From Herpetosiphon sp042688385 (lineage in GTDB: Bacteria; Chloroflexota; Chloroflexia; Chloroflexales; Herpetosiphonaceae): a stretch of DNA of 64,000 nt. The stretch is taken from assembly GCF_042688385.1 (NCBI RefSeq), contig NZ_JBHUPY010000005.1:62001-126000 (forward strand), given 5' to 3'. Of the stretch, positions 52,366 through 61,493 are shown in pieces; the first letter of the stretch is position 1; each line of letters starts with the position of its first letter. The position numbers and the translations under genes were made by a program. Under the pieces are notes generated by a model. That model worked only from the letters and a program-made list of their open reading frames with translations, ran no database searches and was not told where the DNA came from.

Positions 52366-53462
52366 TGAAAAAATATCTGCTGATGTTAAGTATGGTCGCT
52401 GGATTGCTCTGCATTCCGGCGACCACGCTTGTCGCCCAAACTCCAACCAACCAAGCAACGCCAAGCCCTAGCACTGTGCCAATTGTCGATTTGACCTTTG
52501 GCACATCGCTGCAAGGTCGGGCAATTACTGGCACGCGCTTTGGCAATGGCCCGCGCAAGCTGTTTCTGGTGTCGAATACCCACGGCGGCCCCGAAGCCAA
52601 CACCTATCAATTGGCAATGGCGTTGCTTGAGCATTTTCGCCAACGCCCCAACGAAGTGCCAGCCGATGTGAGCTTGTATATCATTCCTACGGTCAATCCC
52701 GATGGCTTGGCAATTGGCACGCGCTTCAATAGCCGCAGCGTTGATCTCAACCGCAACATGGATACTAACTTCGATGCCTGCCCTGAAAACGACTGGAATC
52801 AAACGGTCGAGGGCGCGTATGGCATCGTTTCGGATACTGGCGGAGCCTTTGTCGAATCGGAGTTAGAGAGCCAGTTGGTGCGCGATTTGGTGCTTGATGC
52901 TTCGGCAGTGGTTTGGATTCATAGTGATGGCGGCGATGTGTTTCCAGCTTTTTGCGAACACGCGCCGTCGATTGCTTTGGCCCAAGTCTATGCTGAAGCC
53001 AGCGGCTATCGCTACGACCGCTATTGGGGCAATTATATGATTACTGGCGGGATGCACGATTGGGCGGGGGCGCTGGGCATTGCCTCGATCACGCCAGAAT
53101 TATCAACTGGCGAATTGCCCGATTTTGAGCAAAACTTGCGGGCTGTGCAAGCAGTGATGGCTCGCTCCGAAGAATTATTGCCCTTGGTGACGACGACGGT
53201 TGAGGCAACCACGGGAATCACGATGCCAACGCTCTTGTGGCGCTACTGGCGTGCTCATGGCGGCCCTGATGTTTTTGGCCTGCCAATTTCGCCAGTGGTT
53301 GACTACGAGGGTCGGCCAACGGTCTTTTTTGCTGAGCAACACTTGAGCCTTGTGCCCGATGGTGCTGATCGCATGCAGCCGGTGGCGCGGGGCGAGGCTG
53401 GCCAAACGCTCTGGCAAGAGTATCTGCTTGATCAACGTTCAACTAGCTATCAAGTGCGCTAG
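52365..53462 (+). CDS. Secreted M14-family zinc carboxypeptidase
   Basis: 365 residues. A signal peptide (YLLMLSMVAGLLCIPATTLVA) precedes the M14 domain: His73 and Glu77 in NTHGGPEANT, Asn129-Arg130 in VDLNRNMD, His186 in VWIHSDGG and a catalytic Glu candidate in ITPELSTGE. The first zinc motif is HxxxE rather than the usual HxxE. A C-terminal segment (WRYWRAHGGPDVFGLPIS) resembles the LGFP-like repeat common in Chloroflexota exoproteins. It is coupled to the VanW gene by TAATG, so it may trim peptidoglycan peptides. Confidence 0.85.
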   Translation: MKKYLLMLSMVAGLLCIPATTLVAQTPTNQATPSPSTVPIVDLTFGTSLQGRAITGTRFGNGPRKLFLVSNTHGGPEANTYQLAMALLEHFRQRPNEVPADVSLYIIPTVNPDGLAIGTRFNSRSVDLNRNMDTNFDACPENDWNQTVEGAYGIVSDTGGAFVESELESQLVRDLVLDASAVVWIHSDGGDVFPAFCEHAPSIALAQVYAEASGYRYDRYWGNYMITGGMHDWAGALGIASITPELSTGELPDFEQNLRAVQAVMARSEELLPLVTTTVEATTGITMPTLLWRYWRAHGGPDVFGLPISPVVDYEGRPTVFFAEQHLSLVPDGADRMQPVARGEAGQTLWQEYLLDQRSTSYQVR

Positions 53463-53813
53463 GCGCGGCCAAACGATGATTGCGGCAATCAGCAAGGCTC
53501 CGATTGCCGCAATTAATACCGCGCCAGCCGCTACATCCTTGGCGCGGCCTGCGAGCGGATGATAGCTTGGCGAAACCAAATCGACCACACTCTCAATCGC
53601 TGTGTTTACTGCTTCAAGCGCTAAAACAACCACGCTAATTAATATCACTGCCAGCCATTCATTGGCACTGATCTCTAGCAGCCAGCCTGTGATTGCCACA
53701 ACGCCCACCGCCAAACAATGAACTTGAGCGTTGCGCTGGCTGCGAATTAAGATCCAAATGCCACAAAAGGCATAGCCAAAGCCGCAGATAAATTTCCAAA
53801 TCGCCTGAAACAT
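53439..53813 (-). CDS. dgkA: Prokaryotic diacylglycerol/undecaprenol kinase
   Basis: 124 residues with three membrane helices. The signature EAVNTAIESVVDLVSPSYHPLAGRAKDVAAGAVL covers positions near 72-105 (shown here in part) and includes the catalytic Glu and the Asn-Thr pair. It phosphorylates undecaprenol or diacylglycerol. The ATG at 53813 is preferred because the earlier one at 53843 lies inside an intergenic repeat. It overlaps the 3' end of the convergent carboxypeptidase gene by 24 bases. It closes the rpsU-yqeY-pgpH-ybeY cluster. Confidence 0.9.
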   Translation of the reverse strand: MFQAIWKFICGFGYAFCGIWILIRSQRNAQVHCLAVGVVAITGWLLEISANEWLAVILISVVVLALEAVNTAIESVVDLVSPSYHPLAGRAKDVAAGAVLIAAIGALLIAAIIVWPRLAHLIAS

Positions 53814-53828
53814 CCACAAATTCTCATC

Positions 53829-54058
53829 AAGAGCATAGAACATAGAGCATAGATGTACTGATACATCAGATTAACCACCGCCTGATCCCCTCACCCCAAC
53901 CCCTCTCCCACGGAGCGGGCGAGGGGCTTTAAGCTGCGGTTTTTACGCCATTTGTCGGTGAACAATGGCGGCTCCCCCTCGCCCGCGTCTAGTGGGAGAG
54001 GGGGCTGGGGTGAGGGAACATGGTTGCTAGTCCCTGACCCCTGATCCCTAGCCCCTAA
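53829..54058. repeat. Repeat-filled spacer between dgkA and ybeY
   Basis: Contains agcatagaacatagagcata at 53829, a full C/G-rich inverted-repeat element at about 53885-54018, and a run of ctagtccctgacccctgatc words at about 54028-54057. No gene. Confidence 0.8.
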
Positions 54059-54579
54059 ACATACGGCTCTGCTTCGCGGGTAATGCCAAGCGCTTGCAGG
54101 GCTTTTTCCTCGCGTTGGCGCATATCTTCGCGCTCCTCGTCGGTTTCGTGGTCGTAACCGAGAAGATGCAAGCTGCCATGGGCTACCAAATAGCATAATT
54201 CGCGGCGGCTCGAATGGGCATACTCTTGGGCTTGGGCCAGCACTCGCTCATACGAAATTGCCAAATCGCCAAGATAGGCAGCTTCATCAGCCTCAGGATC
54301 GTCAAATTCATCATCGTCGTACACGCCATCGGGCACGATAAAATCAGCATCATCGTCTTCGTACTCGCCAAACGAGAGCACATCGGTTGGACGATCAATG
54401 CCACGATATTGGCGATTGAGTTCCTGTAATTCTTGATCGTTAGTGATCCGAATGCCAATTTCCCATGTGCCAGTTTGGCCTTCATCACGTAACACTTGGG
54501 CTACGACCTGCTCCAGCAAACTGGTATCAAGCACCAAATCGGCAGGCACAACTTCAATATGGGCTGTTAGTTCTAACAT
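54055..54579 (-). CDS. ybeY: Endoribonuclease YbeY (rRNA maturation factor) with acidic insert
   Basis: 174 residues. The zinc site is HGSLHLLGYDH (His134, His138, His144), preceded by RGIDRPTDVLSF and LGDLAISYE. Between these last two lies an insert of about 30 residues (71-101) with many Asp and Glu, where most family members have about 10-15. It takes part in 16S rRNA maturation and ribosome quality control. It follows pgpH by 31 bases. Confidence 0.94.
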   Translation of the reverse strand: MLELTAHIEVVPADLVLDTSLLEQVVAQVLRDEGQTGTWEIGIRITNDQELQELNRQYRGIDRPTDVLSFGEYEDDDADFIVPDGVYDDDEFDDPEADEAAYLGDLAISYERVLAQAQEYAHSSRRELCYLVAHGSLHLLGYDHETDEEREDMRQREEKALQALGITREAEPYV

Positions 54580-54610
54580 ACCGCGTCATTTCCTTATTGG
54601 TAGGTTGGTG

Positions 54611-56764
54611 TTATTTTGGCTGGGCTTCCCGAATCAACTTGGGATACTCAACCCGTGGATGATAGATCCCTTGCAGGGTTTTGACAAACGATTGGCGAAT
54701 CGTATTCAGATCGTGTTGGGTCAGCGGCGATTGATCAAGTTGGCCGCTGGCAATCCGCATATCAATGCTTTGGTTGACCACTTGGGCGATGCTCTGACAG
54801 CCCTTGGGCGCTTGATGATCATCATCGTCGTGGCGCTCGGCAACCAGCATGCCCGATTGCTCTTTGGATCGCACGGTGGCTTCCACGCCATCAGCCAGCA
54901 TCAAAATTGCGGTTTCTTTGGATTGAGGCTTGGGGCCGGGGTAGCGATAGTTATTAATATCAACACTATCTTCTGCTTGCAAGGCTTGCTGATAAAAATA
55001 GCGAATTACGTCGGTGCCATGATGTTCAACGATAAAATTGACAATTTGCTCAGGAATTTTATGCTGGCGCGCGATCTTCGCGCCTTCGATCACGTGGTCG
55101 GCGATTAATTTGGCACTGGTTTGCGGATCGAGATTATCGTGCACATTCGAGCGATCATATTGATTATCGGTGAAGAAGAAGGGCCGCAACATTTTGCCAA
55201 TATCGTGATAATAGGCTCCGACCCGAGTCAACAAGGTATCTGCGCCAATGCGCTCTGCTGCTTGTTCGGCCAAATTGCTGACCACCACCGAGTGATGATA
55301 GGTGCCTGGGGCTTCTTGCATCAAGCGCCGCAACAATGGCTGGTTGGGGTGGGCCAACTCCAGCAATTGCATTGGTGTGACGATGCCAGCGACCCGCCCA
55401 AGTACGTTGTGCAAGGTCAGCGACATCATGGCGGTAATGCCGCCGTTGAGCACGCTAAAAATCACGGTAAACATGGTTTGCTGCCATGTCACACCCTGCG
55501 GCTGAATCAAGCGCCAAACCATGGCCGTGGCAAATACGCCCAGCGCAATCCAAACGCCAGCCATCATAAAGGCCATGGCGCGGTCGGCGCGGCGAATGGC
55601 GTAGATACCGCACAACGCTCCTGCAAAGCTAATCATGCCAACTTGCAGTGCGCCCTCGCCCAAAAACATAATGACAATCGACACCAAAGCCGAGACGATC
55701 AAGGCCAAATTATTGTTAAACAGCGCCGCCAGCGGAATCGCAATAATTGCCAAGGCGAAGGTTTCGGGGAAGTTCAACCAGGTGCCAATAAATAATCGTC
55801 CAAACAGAATCGGAATCACAGTTAAAATCAGAATGACCAGCAAGGCGCGCGGCCACGTCAGCAGATTATGCTGATCGATATACAGCGCCATGCCAAGCCC
55901 CAAGGCGACCAAGAGCGCCAGAAGTAAGCGCCCCATAAAGCCGTCAATCCCCAGTTCTGGCGTGATCAGGCCCATTTTGACCAGAGTTTCGTATTGTTCT
56001 GCTGAAACCGTATCGCCTTGGCGCACAATATTTTCGCCATTTACGACATCCTTCGAGACCGATTGGACGGCGTTGCGGGCGGTTTGTTGGCGGCGCTCAG
56101 TTTCTTCTTGGTTGAGGGTGCGATTAACATGCAGGGTTTGCTCGACCAAATAGAGCACAACGGCCCGCTGATCTTGCTCCAAGCTACTCGGCAAGTTATA
56201 GGGCAAATAGCGAATTTTAATATCGGCGAGGGTTGTTTCATCCAGCGAATAATTATTTTCGCGCAGCGTGCGATCATACAAGGCATTGGTTTGATCTTTA
56301 ATCCGTTGCCATGTATCGTCGTCAGCATCAAGAATTGTAATTGCCAGCGTATCGGAGAGCGGTAGCGACGGCAATTCGGTTAGTTGGCCACGCTGCTGAT
56401 CAAGATTGAGGCTGGGATTATCGCGAATCGAATTGATTACGCTGAAGGTAGCTTGCAGTTGCTCACGCTGCTGGCCATGAATTTGAGTATCTTCGTTATA
56501 AACCAAGTTACGCGGATCATTGGCGGCTTCGCGGCGTTTGGCCTCGGTCAGCAATTGGCTTTCAAAGGTCAAATCGCGATCGGCATTGATGGTGCGTGGG
56601 CTTGGCCGCCCAACCATAATATCTTGGTTAACCGCTGAGCGCCACGTAAAAATCACGGTCAAAATGACGGTCAGCCCGATCCCGAAGAGCACCAACACCC
56701 AATGGTGGTGATGCTCGATTAGGGAGCGTAACAAGGTTTTTAAGCGATATGAACGAACTATCAT
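54611..56764 (-). CDS. pgpH: 7TM-HD phosphohydrolase (PgpH-type cyclic di-AMP phosphodiesterase)
   Basis: 717 residues. One N-terminal helix is followed by an extracellular helical domain (about 45-285), a seven-helix membrane block (about 290-470) and a cytoplasmic HD domain with TYHHSVVVSNLAEQAAERIG, YYHDIGKM, EHHGTDVIRYFY and ILMLADGVEATVRS. The layout matches the 7TMR-HDED extracellular and intracellular families, of which PgpH cleaves cyclic di-AMP. Its neighbours yqeY and ybeY are typical. Confidence 0.92.
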   Translation of the reverse strand: MIVRSYRLKTLLRSLIEHHHHWVLVLFGIGLTVILTVIFTWRSAVNQDIMVGRPSPRTINADRDLTFESQLLTEAKRREAANDPRNLVYNEDTQIHGQQREQLQATFSVINSIRDNPSLNLDQQRGQLTELPSLPLSDTLAITILDADDDTWQRIKDQTNALYDRTLRENNYSLDETTLADIKIRYLPYNLPSSLEQDQRAVVLYLVEQTLHVNRTLNQEETERRQQTARNAVQSVSKDVVNGENIVRQGDTVSAEQYETLVKMGLITPELGIDGFMGRLLLALLVALGLGMALYIDQHNLLTWPRALLVILILTVIPILFGRLFIGTWLNFPETFALAIIAIPLAALFNNNLALIVSALVSIVIMFLGEGALQVGMISFAGALCGIYAIRRADRAMAFMMAGVWIALGVFATAMVWRLIQPQGVTWQQTMFTVIFSVLNGGITAMMSLTLHNVLGRVAGIVTPMQLLELAHPNQPLLRRLMQEAPGTYHHSVVVSNLAEQAAERIGADTLLTRVGAYYHDIGKMLRPFFFTDNQYDRSNVHDNLDPQTSAKLIADHVIEGAKIARQHKIPEQIVNFIVEHHGTDVIRYFYQQALQAEDSVDINNYRYPGPKPQSKETAILMLADGVEATVRSKEQSGMLVAERHDDDDHQAPKGCQSIAQVVNQSIDMRIASGQLDQSPLTQHDLNTIRQSFVKTLQGIYHPRVEYPKLIREAQPK

Positions 56765-56767
56765 AGC

Positions 56768-57214
56768 TTAGGCACTAAGTAATGAGCGCACAACCTCGTT
56801 GATGACGCGGCCTTCTGCTTTGCCCTTGAAGCGCTGCATTGCCGCAGGCATTACTTTTGAAAGATCAGCGATGCTGGTTGCGCCAAGCTCGGCAATAATT
56901 GCCGCAATTGCTGGCCGCAATTCATCGGCGCTGAGCATGGTTGGCAAATAGGCTTCAATCATCGCCAGTTCAACTTCTTCGCTAGCAGCCAAATCTGGGC
57001 GATTCGCTTTATTATACTCGGCCATGGCATCGCGGCGACGCTTGGCTTCTTTTTGAATCACGCCAACTGCTTCAACTTCATCAAGCTCGCGCCGAAGATC
57101 AATCTGGGCATTTTTAAGCGATGCGAGCATCATGCGAATCGTATCGAGCCGTTGTTGCTCTTTGTTGCGCATGGCATTTTTCATATCTTCTTGCAGTTGT
57201 TGTTGAATCGACAT
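56768..57214 (-). CDS. yqeY: YqeY/GatB-domain protein
   Basis: 148 residues, matching MSIQQQLQEDMKNAMRNKEQ at the start and EAYLPTMLSADELRPAIAAI in the middle, the two parts of the GatB/YqeY family. Members may act on tRNA-linked amidation or tRNA binding. It lies 3 bases before the pgpH start and 105 bases after rpsU, with the rpsU terminator between. Confidence 0.92.
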   Translation of the reverse strand: MSIQQQLQEDMKNAMRNKEQQRLDTIRMMLASLKNAQIDLRRELDEVEAVGVIQKEAKRRRDAMAEYNKANRPDLAASEEVELAMIEAYLPTMLSADELRPAIAAIIAELGATSIADLSKVMPAAMQRFKGKAEGRVINEVVRSLLSA

Positions 57215-57253
57215 TTTTGAACCTCTTTAATAATCTGCAATTCTCATGATACA

Positions 57254-57297
57254 TGAAAATCGCCGCAGCGTGGTATTCCCACAAGCTGCGGCGATTC
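57254..57297 (-). terminator. Terminator downstream of rpsU
   Basis: A perfect 12-base stem (57259-57270 with 57286-57297) on the minus strand ends in TTTTC. It lies between rpsU and yqeY, so yqeY would be transcribed by read-through or its own promoter. Confidence 0.75.
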
Positions 57298-57318
57298 GGG
57301 GTGCGTCATGCGAATTGC

Positions 57319-57516
57319 TTAGTTGTTGGCCTCACGAGCCATCTTTTGCAACTTACGCAGACGAGCAGCTTCCTTGCGCTTGCGTTTAACGCTAGGCTTT
57401 TCATAATGCTCACGGCGACGGGCTTCCGTCAAAATGCCGTCAGCTTGCACGGCCTTGTTAAAACGGCGCAGTGCTTTGTCGATTGATTCATTTGAATCTA
57501 CCGAAATGCTTGCCAC
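57319..57516 (-). CDS. rpsU: Ribosomal protein bS21
   Basis: 65 residues: MASISVDSNESIDKALRRFN at the start, then EHYEKPSVKRKRKEAARLRK. The start codon is GTG, seven bases after AGGGGGTG. A candidate -10 (TATAAT on the minus strand, 57578-57583) lies about 60 bases upstream. Confidence 0.95.
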   Translation of the reverse strand: MASISVDSNESIDKALRRFNKAVQADGILTEARRREHYEKPSVKRKRKEAARLRKLQKMAREANN

Positions 57517-57643
57517 TAGAATTCACCCCCTTTTATTTGGCGTTTCGTACAATCATAAAAATTGACACGTAATGGCTATTATACAGCAAAAACCAAGTTT
57601 GTGCTCAGCCGTTGGCCTTGCTAGCTCTCAGCCTTGAGTCGGG

Positions 57644-58900
57644 CTAGGCTTTGGCATTAACCAAATTGATTAATGTGATTTCTGGCGCTGCCCGAAAACG
57701 CAACGGCGGCCCCGTGAAGCCAAAGCCACTGTTGACATAAACTTGCGATTTGCCAAGATCGTAATGGCCGCGCACAAAATATTCAGCGTTACCAACCAGC
57801 TGATCGGTCAGAATTGGCACTTGAAACTGGCCGCCATGAGTATGGCCCGATAAAATCACATCAAGCTGATAGTTGGCCACGAAATGCGGCACAATCACCG
57901 GGTTATGCACCATCGCCAAGCGTGCCACATTCTTAGGCGTGCCTTTCAAAGCCGCTTCGGGATTGATGCTCTCTGGGCTGAGCCGTGGCCCACCGTTGCG
58001 ATTATGCCGTGGATCATCAAACCCAACTAGCACCAATTGATCAGCACCGCGCCGCAAAACCGTATGTTGATTGACCAACAAGCCTAAATCGTGGCGCTGA
58101 ATTGCTTGTTTGATTGTGTCGATCTTGCCGCTGTAGTAATCGTGATTGCCCAGCACTGAATAAATGCCCTCTGGCGCACGCAGCTGGCGAAACGGTTCGG
58201 TTGCCGCGTCAGCAAAGCGCGCATCCCAATCCACAAAATCGCCAGTCAAAAGCACCATATCAGGGTTAAGTTGATTAATTTGGTCTACAGCACGGGCCAA
58301 ATCGGCGCTAGTGGTATAGGCATTGATGTGCAAATCACTCATTTGGGCGATGCGCATGCCGCGAAAGCGTTCAGGCAAAGTGGCAATTGGCAAGTTCACT
58401 TCGCGCACTTGAATTTGGTATGGTTCAATCAGCATGGCATAGCCAACCACCCCGCCAACCAACCCCGATTCGACCAAAAAGCGGCGGCGCGAGAGTGGCT
58501 TGGTTGCAAGCTTTGGGCTTGTTGGTGCAATTTCGTTGGCAATTGGGGTTGCTGGTTGCTCGCTAGGTTGGCTGGTTGGCTTGCGGCGCAAGCGTTGGGC
58601 TAGCTTAATAATTCGCCCAATAATCCAACGCCGAGTACGCACAGGCCGCAGCATCAGCACTAGCAAGAGCGTAAATGGCAGCGCCATCAACAAGCGCATG
58701 CCAAATTCGGCCAGCATGTGCCGTGTGCCTTGCAAATTGCTGAGCCATTCAGCGGCGCTGAAATAGCGAATCATAAAAAACATACTAGCAATACAGCTGA
58801 GCCACAGCAGCAACCAAAGGACTGTGTTGCCAGCCCAGCGTCCTGCTTGGTAAAGCCGCTTTGCCCAAGGATGAATCGGTTGCTTAATTGCTTGCGCCAT
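57644..58900 (-). CDS. Membrane-associated metallophosphoesterase
   Basis: 418 residues. Two N-terminal membrane helices and a third hydrophobic segment precede a calcineurin-like domain: QMSDLHINAY, LLTGDFVDWDARF, SVLGNHDYYSG, MVHNPVI and LSGHTHGGQFQ supply the two-metal site. It resembles the YkuE/YaeI group, some of which hydrolyse UDP-diacylglucosamine-like lipids. ATG at 58900 is 10 bases after AGGAG; a TTG at 58906 is closer. Confidence 0.92.
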   Translation of the reverse strand: MAQAIKQPIHPWAKRLYQAGRWAGNTVLWLLLWLSCIASMFFMIRYFSAAEWLSNLQGTRHMLAEFGMRLLMALPFTLLLVLMLRPVRTRRWIIGRIIKLAQRLRRKPTSQPSEQPATPIANEIAPTSPKLATKPLSRRRFLVESGLVGGVVGYAMLIEPYQIQVREVNLPIATLPERFRGMRIAQMSDLHINAYTTSADLARAVDQINQLNPDMVLLTGDFVDWDARFADAATEPFRQLRAPEGIYSVLGNHDYYSGKIDTIKQAIQRHDLGLLVNQHTVLRRGADQLVLVGFDDPRHNRNGGPRLSPESINPEAALKGTPKNVARLAMVHNPVIVPHFVANYQLDVILSGHTHGGQFQVPILTDQLVGNAEYFVRGHYDLGKSQVYVNSGFGFTGPPLRFRAAPEITLINLVNAKA

Positions 58901-58930
58901 GCCCAAATAGCTCCTGATAGCTTGTTTATA

Positions 58931-59452
58931 GCTAGCCTACCCTGAATTGATTAACAAATCTGCAACTTTGGTGTAAGCATTTGATGAGCAATTGTTAACA
59001 AGGCAAAAGTCAGAAGTCAGAAGCATGAGGTATGAAAGGCCAAATCAAAAGTCAGAAGGCAAAAATCAAAATGAGAGCATAGAACAGAGCGAAATTATGA
59101 AGGATGAGGTATGAAACGAAAGGATGAAGGATGAGGGATGAAGGATGAGGGATGTGTTGGGTCAGCAAGAATCTAATCAACATAATCTGTGCAATCTGTG
59201 GCTTAAAAAATTATCATTCGTGGAATTCGTGCAATTCGTGGCTAAAATATTAACGCAGAGGCGCAGAGAAGAGATGGCTATTGGCTATTGGAAAATAATA
59301 ATCTGAGCCAATCTGTGGCGAAAAAACTTAACCTTCGCGATCTTCGCGATCTTCGCGATCTTCGTGGTTTCCTGCTTCGTGCTCTTCGTGGATCGTTAAT
59401 CATAAAGAGCACGAAAGATGATCCTTCGTGCTCTTCGTGGTTAGCGGATCAA
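58931..59452. repeat. Low-complexity repeat spacer
   Basis: About 520 bases without a gene. It holds words of aagtcagaag and ggcaaaaatcaaaatg (58995-59075), gatgaaggatgagggatg iterations (59100-59155), pairs of aatctgtgg and attcgtgg words (59180-59320), and at 59333-59392 a run of 9-base cttcgcgat/cttcgtggt units with an inverse copy near 59407-59416. Similar words occur at 34290-34440. Confidence 0.75.
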
Positions 59453-59456
59453 AACG

Positions 59457-61310
59457 TTATTGCGCCAATTCCCAGGTTTCGATGTTGTAGAAATCTTGTT
59501 GGCTGGTTGGGTCGAGTTTGAAGCCGCTGATGGTTTTGCGGGCAGCCCCAACATTGATCCGTTGATACAACGGCAAGGTTGGCAAATCGCGGTTGAAAAT
59601 TTGTTGGGCTTGGCTGAGCAATGGCAAGCGGTTCGCCCGTTCGACGATGCTTTGGCTTTCGAGCGCCACTTTATCGTAATCTGGGTTACAGTAGCCAGTG
59701 TTATTTTGGCCAGCGTAGCCGTTTTCAGCGGTTGGCACTTGGCTGCACAAATACAATGGCGTTGATGGCTCAGGGCCGCTGACCCATGCATACAAGGCCA
59801 AATCGTAACGGCGACCAGCTAAGATGCCTTCCGAACCATTTTTGAACAACGAATCGGTGCCAGGCACAAACTGCAATTCAGCATCGATGCCAACATCGCG
59901 CAAGTATTCTTGCACCAATTGGGCGACTGCTTGGCGGGTATCGTTGCCTTCGGTGGTGAAGAATTCGATCTTGAATGGTTGACCATCTTTGACCAAAATA
60001 CCATCATCGCCAGCAACCCATCCTGCTTCCTTCAGCAATTCAATCGCCTTGCTTGGATTAAAATCGTAGCTGTTGATGGCGCTTGCATCGCTGGGATAAG
60101 CCCAGTGATCTTCAGGCATGAAGCTGTTCATGGCCACAGTTTTGCCAAACAAAATCTGGTCGATAATTTCTTGGCGATTGATGGCATAGGCAGCTGCTTG
60201 GCGCACTTTGGGGTCGGCAAACGGCGTTGCAATGCCATCGCCACGCTCAACTGCAAAGTCGATATGTTCCCAGACCGTGGCTGGCACATATTGAATATCA
60301 AATTCGTTGCCAGCTTGCAATTCATCAAGTGATGGCGCTTGGGCTAATGATAAGCCAATTTGGCCGACCACATCGATTTCGCCTGATTGCAATTGTTGTA
60401 AAATTTGATCTTCGTTGGTGACGAATTTATAAATAACATTGGCAATCTTGGGCAAGCCTTGTTTTGCGCCCCAATAATTTGGGTTCGCGCTCAGCACAAC
60501 CCGCTCTTGTGGCACATATTCATCGATTTTGTATGCGCCATAGGCCAATGGTTTGCTCGCATAATCGCTGCCACCAATGCTGGCTGCATCAACGCTGCCA
60601 AGTACGTGTTTTGGCTCAGGGCCTAGCGCGCCGCCTGCATAATTCAAGAAATAGGTTGAATCTTGATAGCCAGGCAAGCCATACCACGAGAAGGTTTGAT
60701 CATCGACCTTTTCGTATTTAGCGGTGTGCTCGATGGTGAAGCGGCTGGCGACCTTGGTGCCTGGGTTGGCATACAACTCGGCGGCAAACAAGAAGTCGTC
60801 GGCAGTTACTGGCGTGCCATCTTCCCATGCGATGCCATCGACCAACTGCCAGGTTACTTTGACTTGGGGCAATTCGATTGGCCCACTCAAAATGCTGGTA
60901 TCGGTTACGATTTCATTATTGATCACGAATGGGCCAGGATAGCTTTCGTCGATGGTGACGGTTTCTTCAACTGCGCCGCCATTTTCGAAGGTTGGTAATT
61001 CGCTAAAACAGACTGGCTGATAATCGTAGCTCAAGGTCGTAATACAGACCGGTTGCACCGAGTTTAAAACTTGGGTGGTGGCGCTTGATTGCGATTCCAT
61101 CCCAAACAGCGTATCTGGCGATTGGCTCATGCCAATAATCACCGTGCCATCGCTGCTGGGTTGCGCCCCAGTATCTGTGCCTGGCTCGACCACCGCCGTT
61201 GCGTTGGTGCTACCAGTAGTTGGTTGCGTGGTGCTGGTGCCGCTTCCGCAGGCTGCCAAGATCGCGCCAGTAAGCACGATGGCGGCTAAGCGTTTGCTTC
61301 GTTCGAACAT
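59457..61310 (-). CDS. Oligopeptide-type ABC transporter substrate-binding lipoprotein
   Basis: 617 residues from the ATG at 61310 (AGAGGA 8 bases upstream). The lipobox is ILAACGSG with Cys21 to be lipidated, followed by a Thr/Ser/Gly spacer. The family 5 solute-binding fold is shown by TWQLVDGIAWEDGTPVTADDF, YGAYKIDEYVPQERVVL, DPKVRQAAAYAINRQEIID and WVSGPEPSTPLYLCS. It should capture peptides or similar solutes outside the membrane. No permease or ATPase genes are adjacent, so the rest of the transporter is elsewhere. Its leader is highly structured. Confidence 0.92.
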   Translation of the reverse strand: MFERSKRLAAIVLTGAILAACGSGTSTTQPTTGSTNATAVVEPGTDTGAQPSSDGTVIIGMSQSPDTLFGMESQSSATTQVLNSVQPVCITTLSYDYQPVCFSELPTFENGGAVEETVTIDESYPGPFVINNEIVTDTSILSGPIELPQVKVTWQLVDGIAWEDGTPVTADDFLFAAELYANPGTKVASRFTIEHTAKYEKVDDQTFSWYGLPGYQDSTYFLNYAGGALGPEPKHVLGSVDAASIGGSDYASKPLAYGAYKIDEYVPQERVVLSANPNYWGAKQGLPKIANVIYKFVTNEDQILQQLQSGEIDVVGQIGLSLAQAPSLDELQAGNEFDIQYVPATVWEHIDFAVERGDGIATPFADPKVRQAAAYAINRQEIIDQILFGKTVAMNSFMPEDHWAYPSDASAINSYDFNPSKAIELLKEAGWVAGDDGILVKDGQPFKIEFFTTEGNDTRQAVAQLVQEYLRDVGIDAELQFVPGTDSLFKNGSEGILAGRRYDLALYAWVSGPEPSTPLYLCSQVPTAENGYAGQNNTGYCNPDYDKVALESQSIVERANRLPLLSQAQQIFNRDLPTLPLYQRINVGAARKTISGFKLDPTSQQDFYNIETWELAQ

Positions 61311-61355
61311 GACTGGAATCCTCTTTCCTGTATCCAAAAACGAGCAGGCTAAAAA

Positions 61356-61487
61356 CGAAAAAAGCTGCGCTTGCGTCTTCCCGGAACGCATGCCTCGCTT
61401 TTTTTCGCTGTGGCCTGTTTTGTTGAGCAGGTATTGCTACCTGACCACGAATGCAAGTTGGTTGTGCAAGCTCAAGACGTTGCATTC
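61356..61487 (-). ncRNA. Structured 5' leader RNA of the substrate-binding protein gene (candidate riboswitch or attenuator)
   Basis: On the minus strand three stems follow one another after the predicted start of transcription. Stem 1 pairs 61480-61487 with 61449-61456 (8 perfect pairs, 23-base loop). Stem 2 is 61428-61443, CAGGTA/TACCTG closed by a GCAA tetraloop. Stem 3 pairs 61397-61407 with 61356-61365, contains an inner TGCGT/ACGCA stem, and is followed by T runs like a terminator. No known riboswitch class was recognised. Confidence 0.5.
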
Positions 61488-61493
61488 CCCCAA

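Noticed and set aside
53813..53843. Earlier start of dgkA at 53843
   Set aside because: The extra codons lie in the catagaac intergenic repeat and lack family similarity.
59333..59452. CRISPR-like or regulatory array in the cttcgtg repeats
   Set aside because: Units are 9 bases long and contiguous; this is simple low-complexity repetition.
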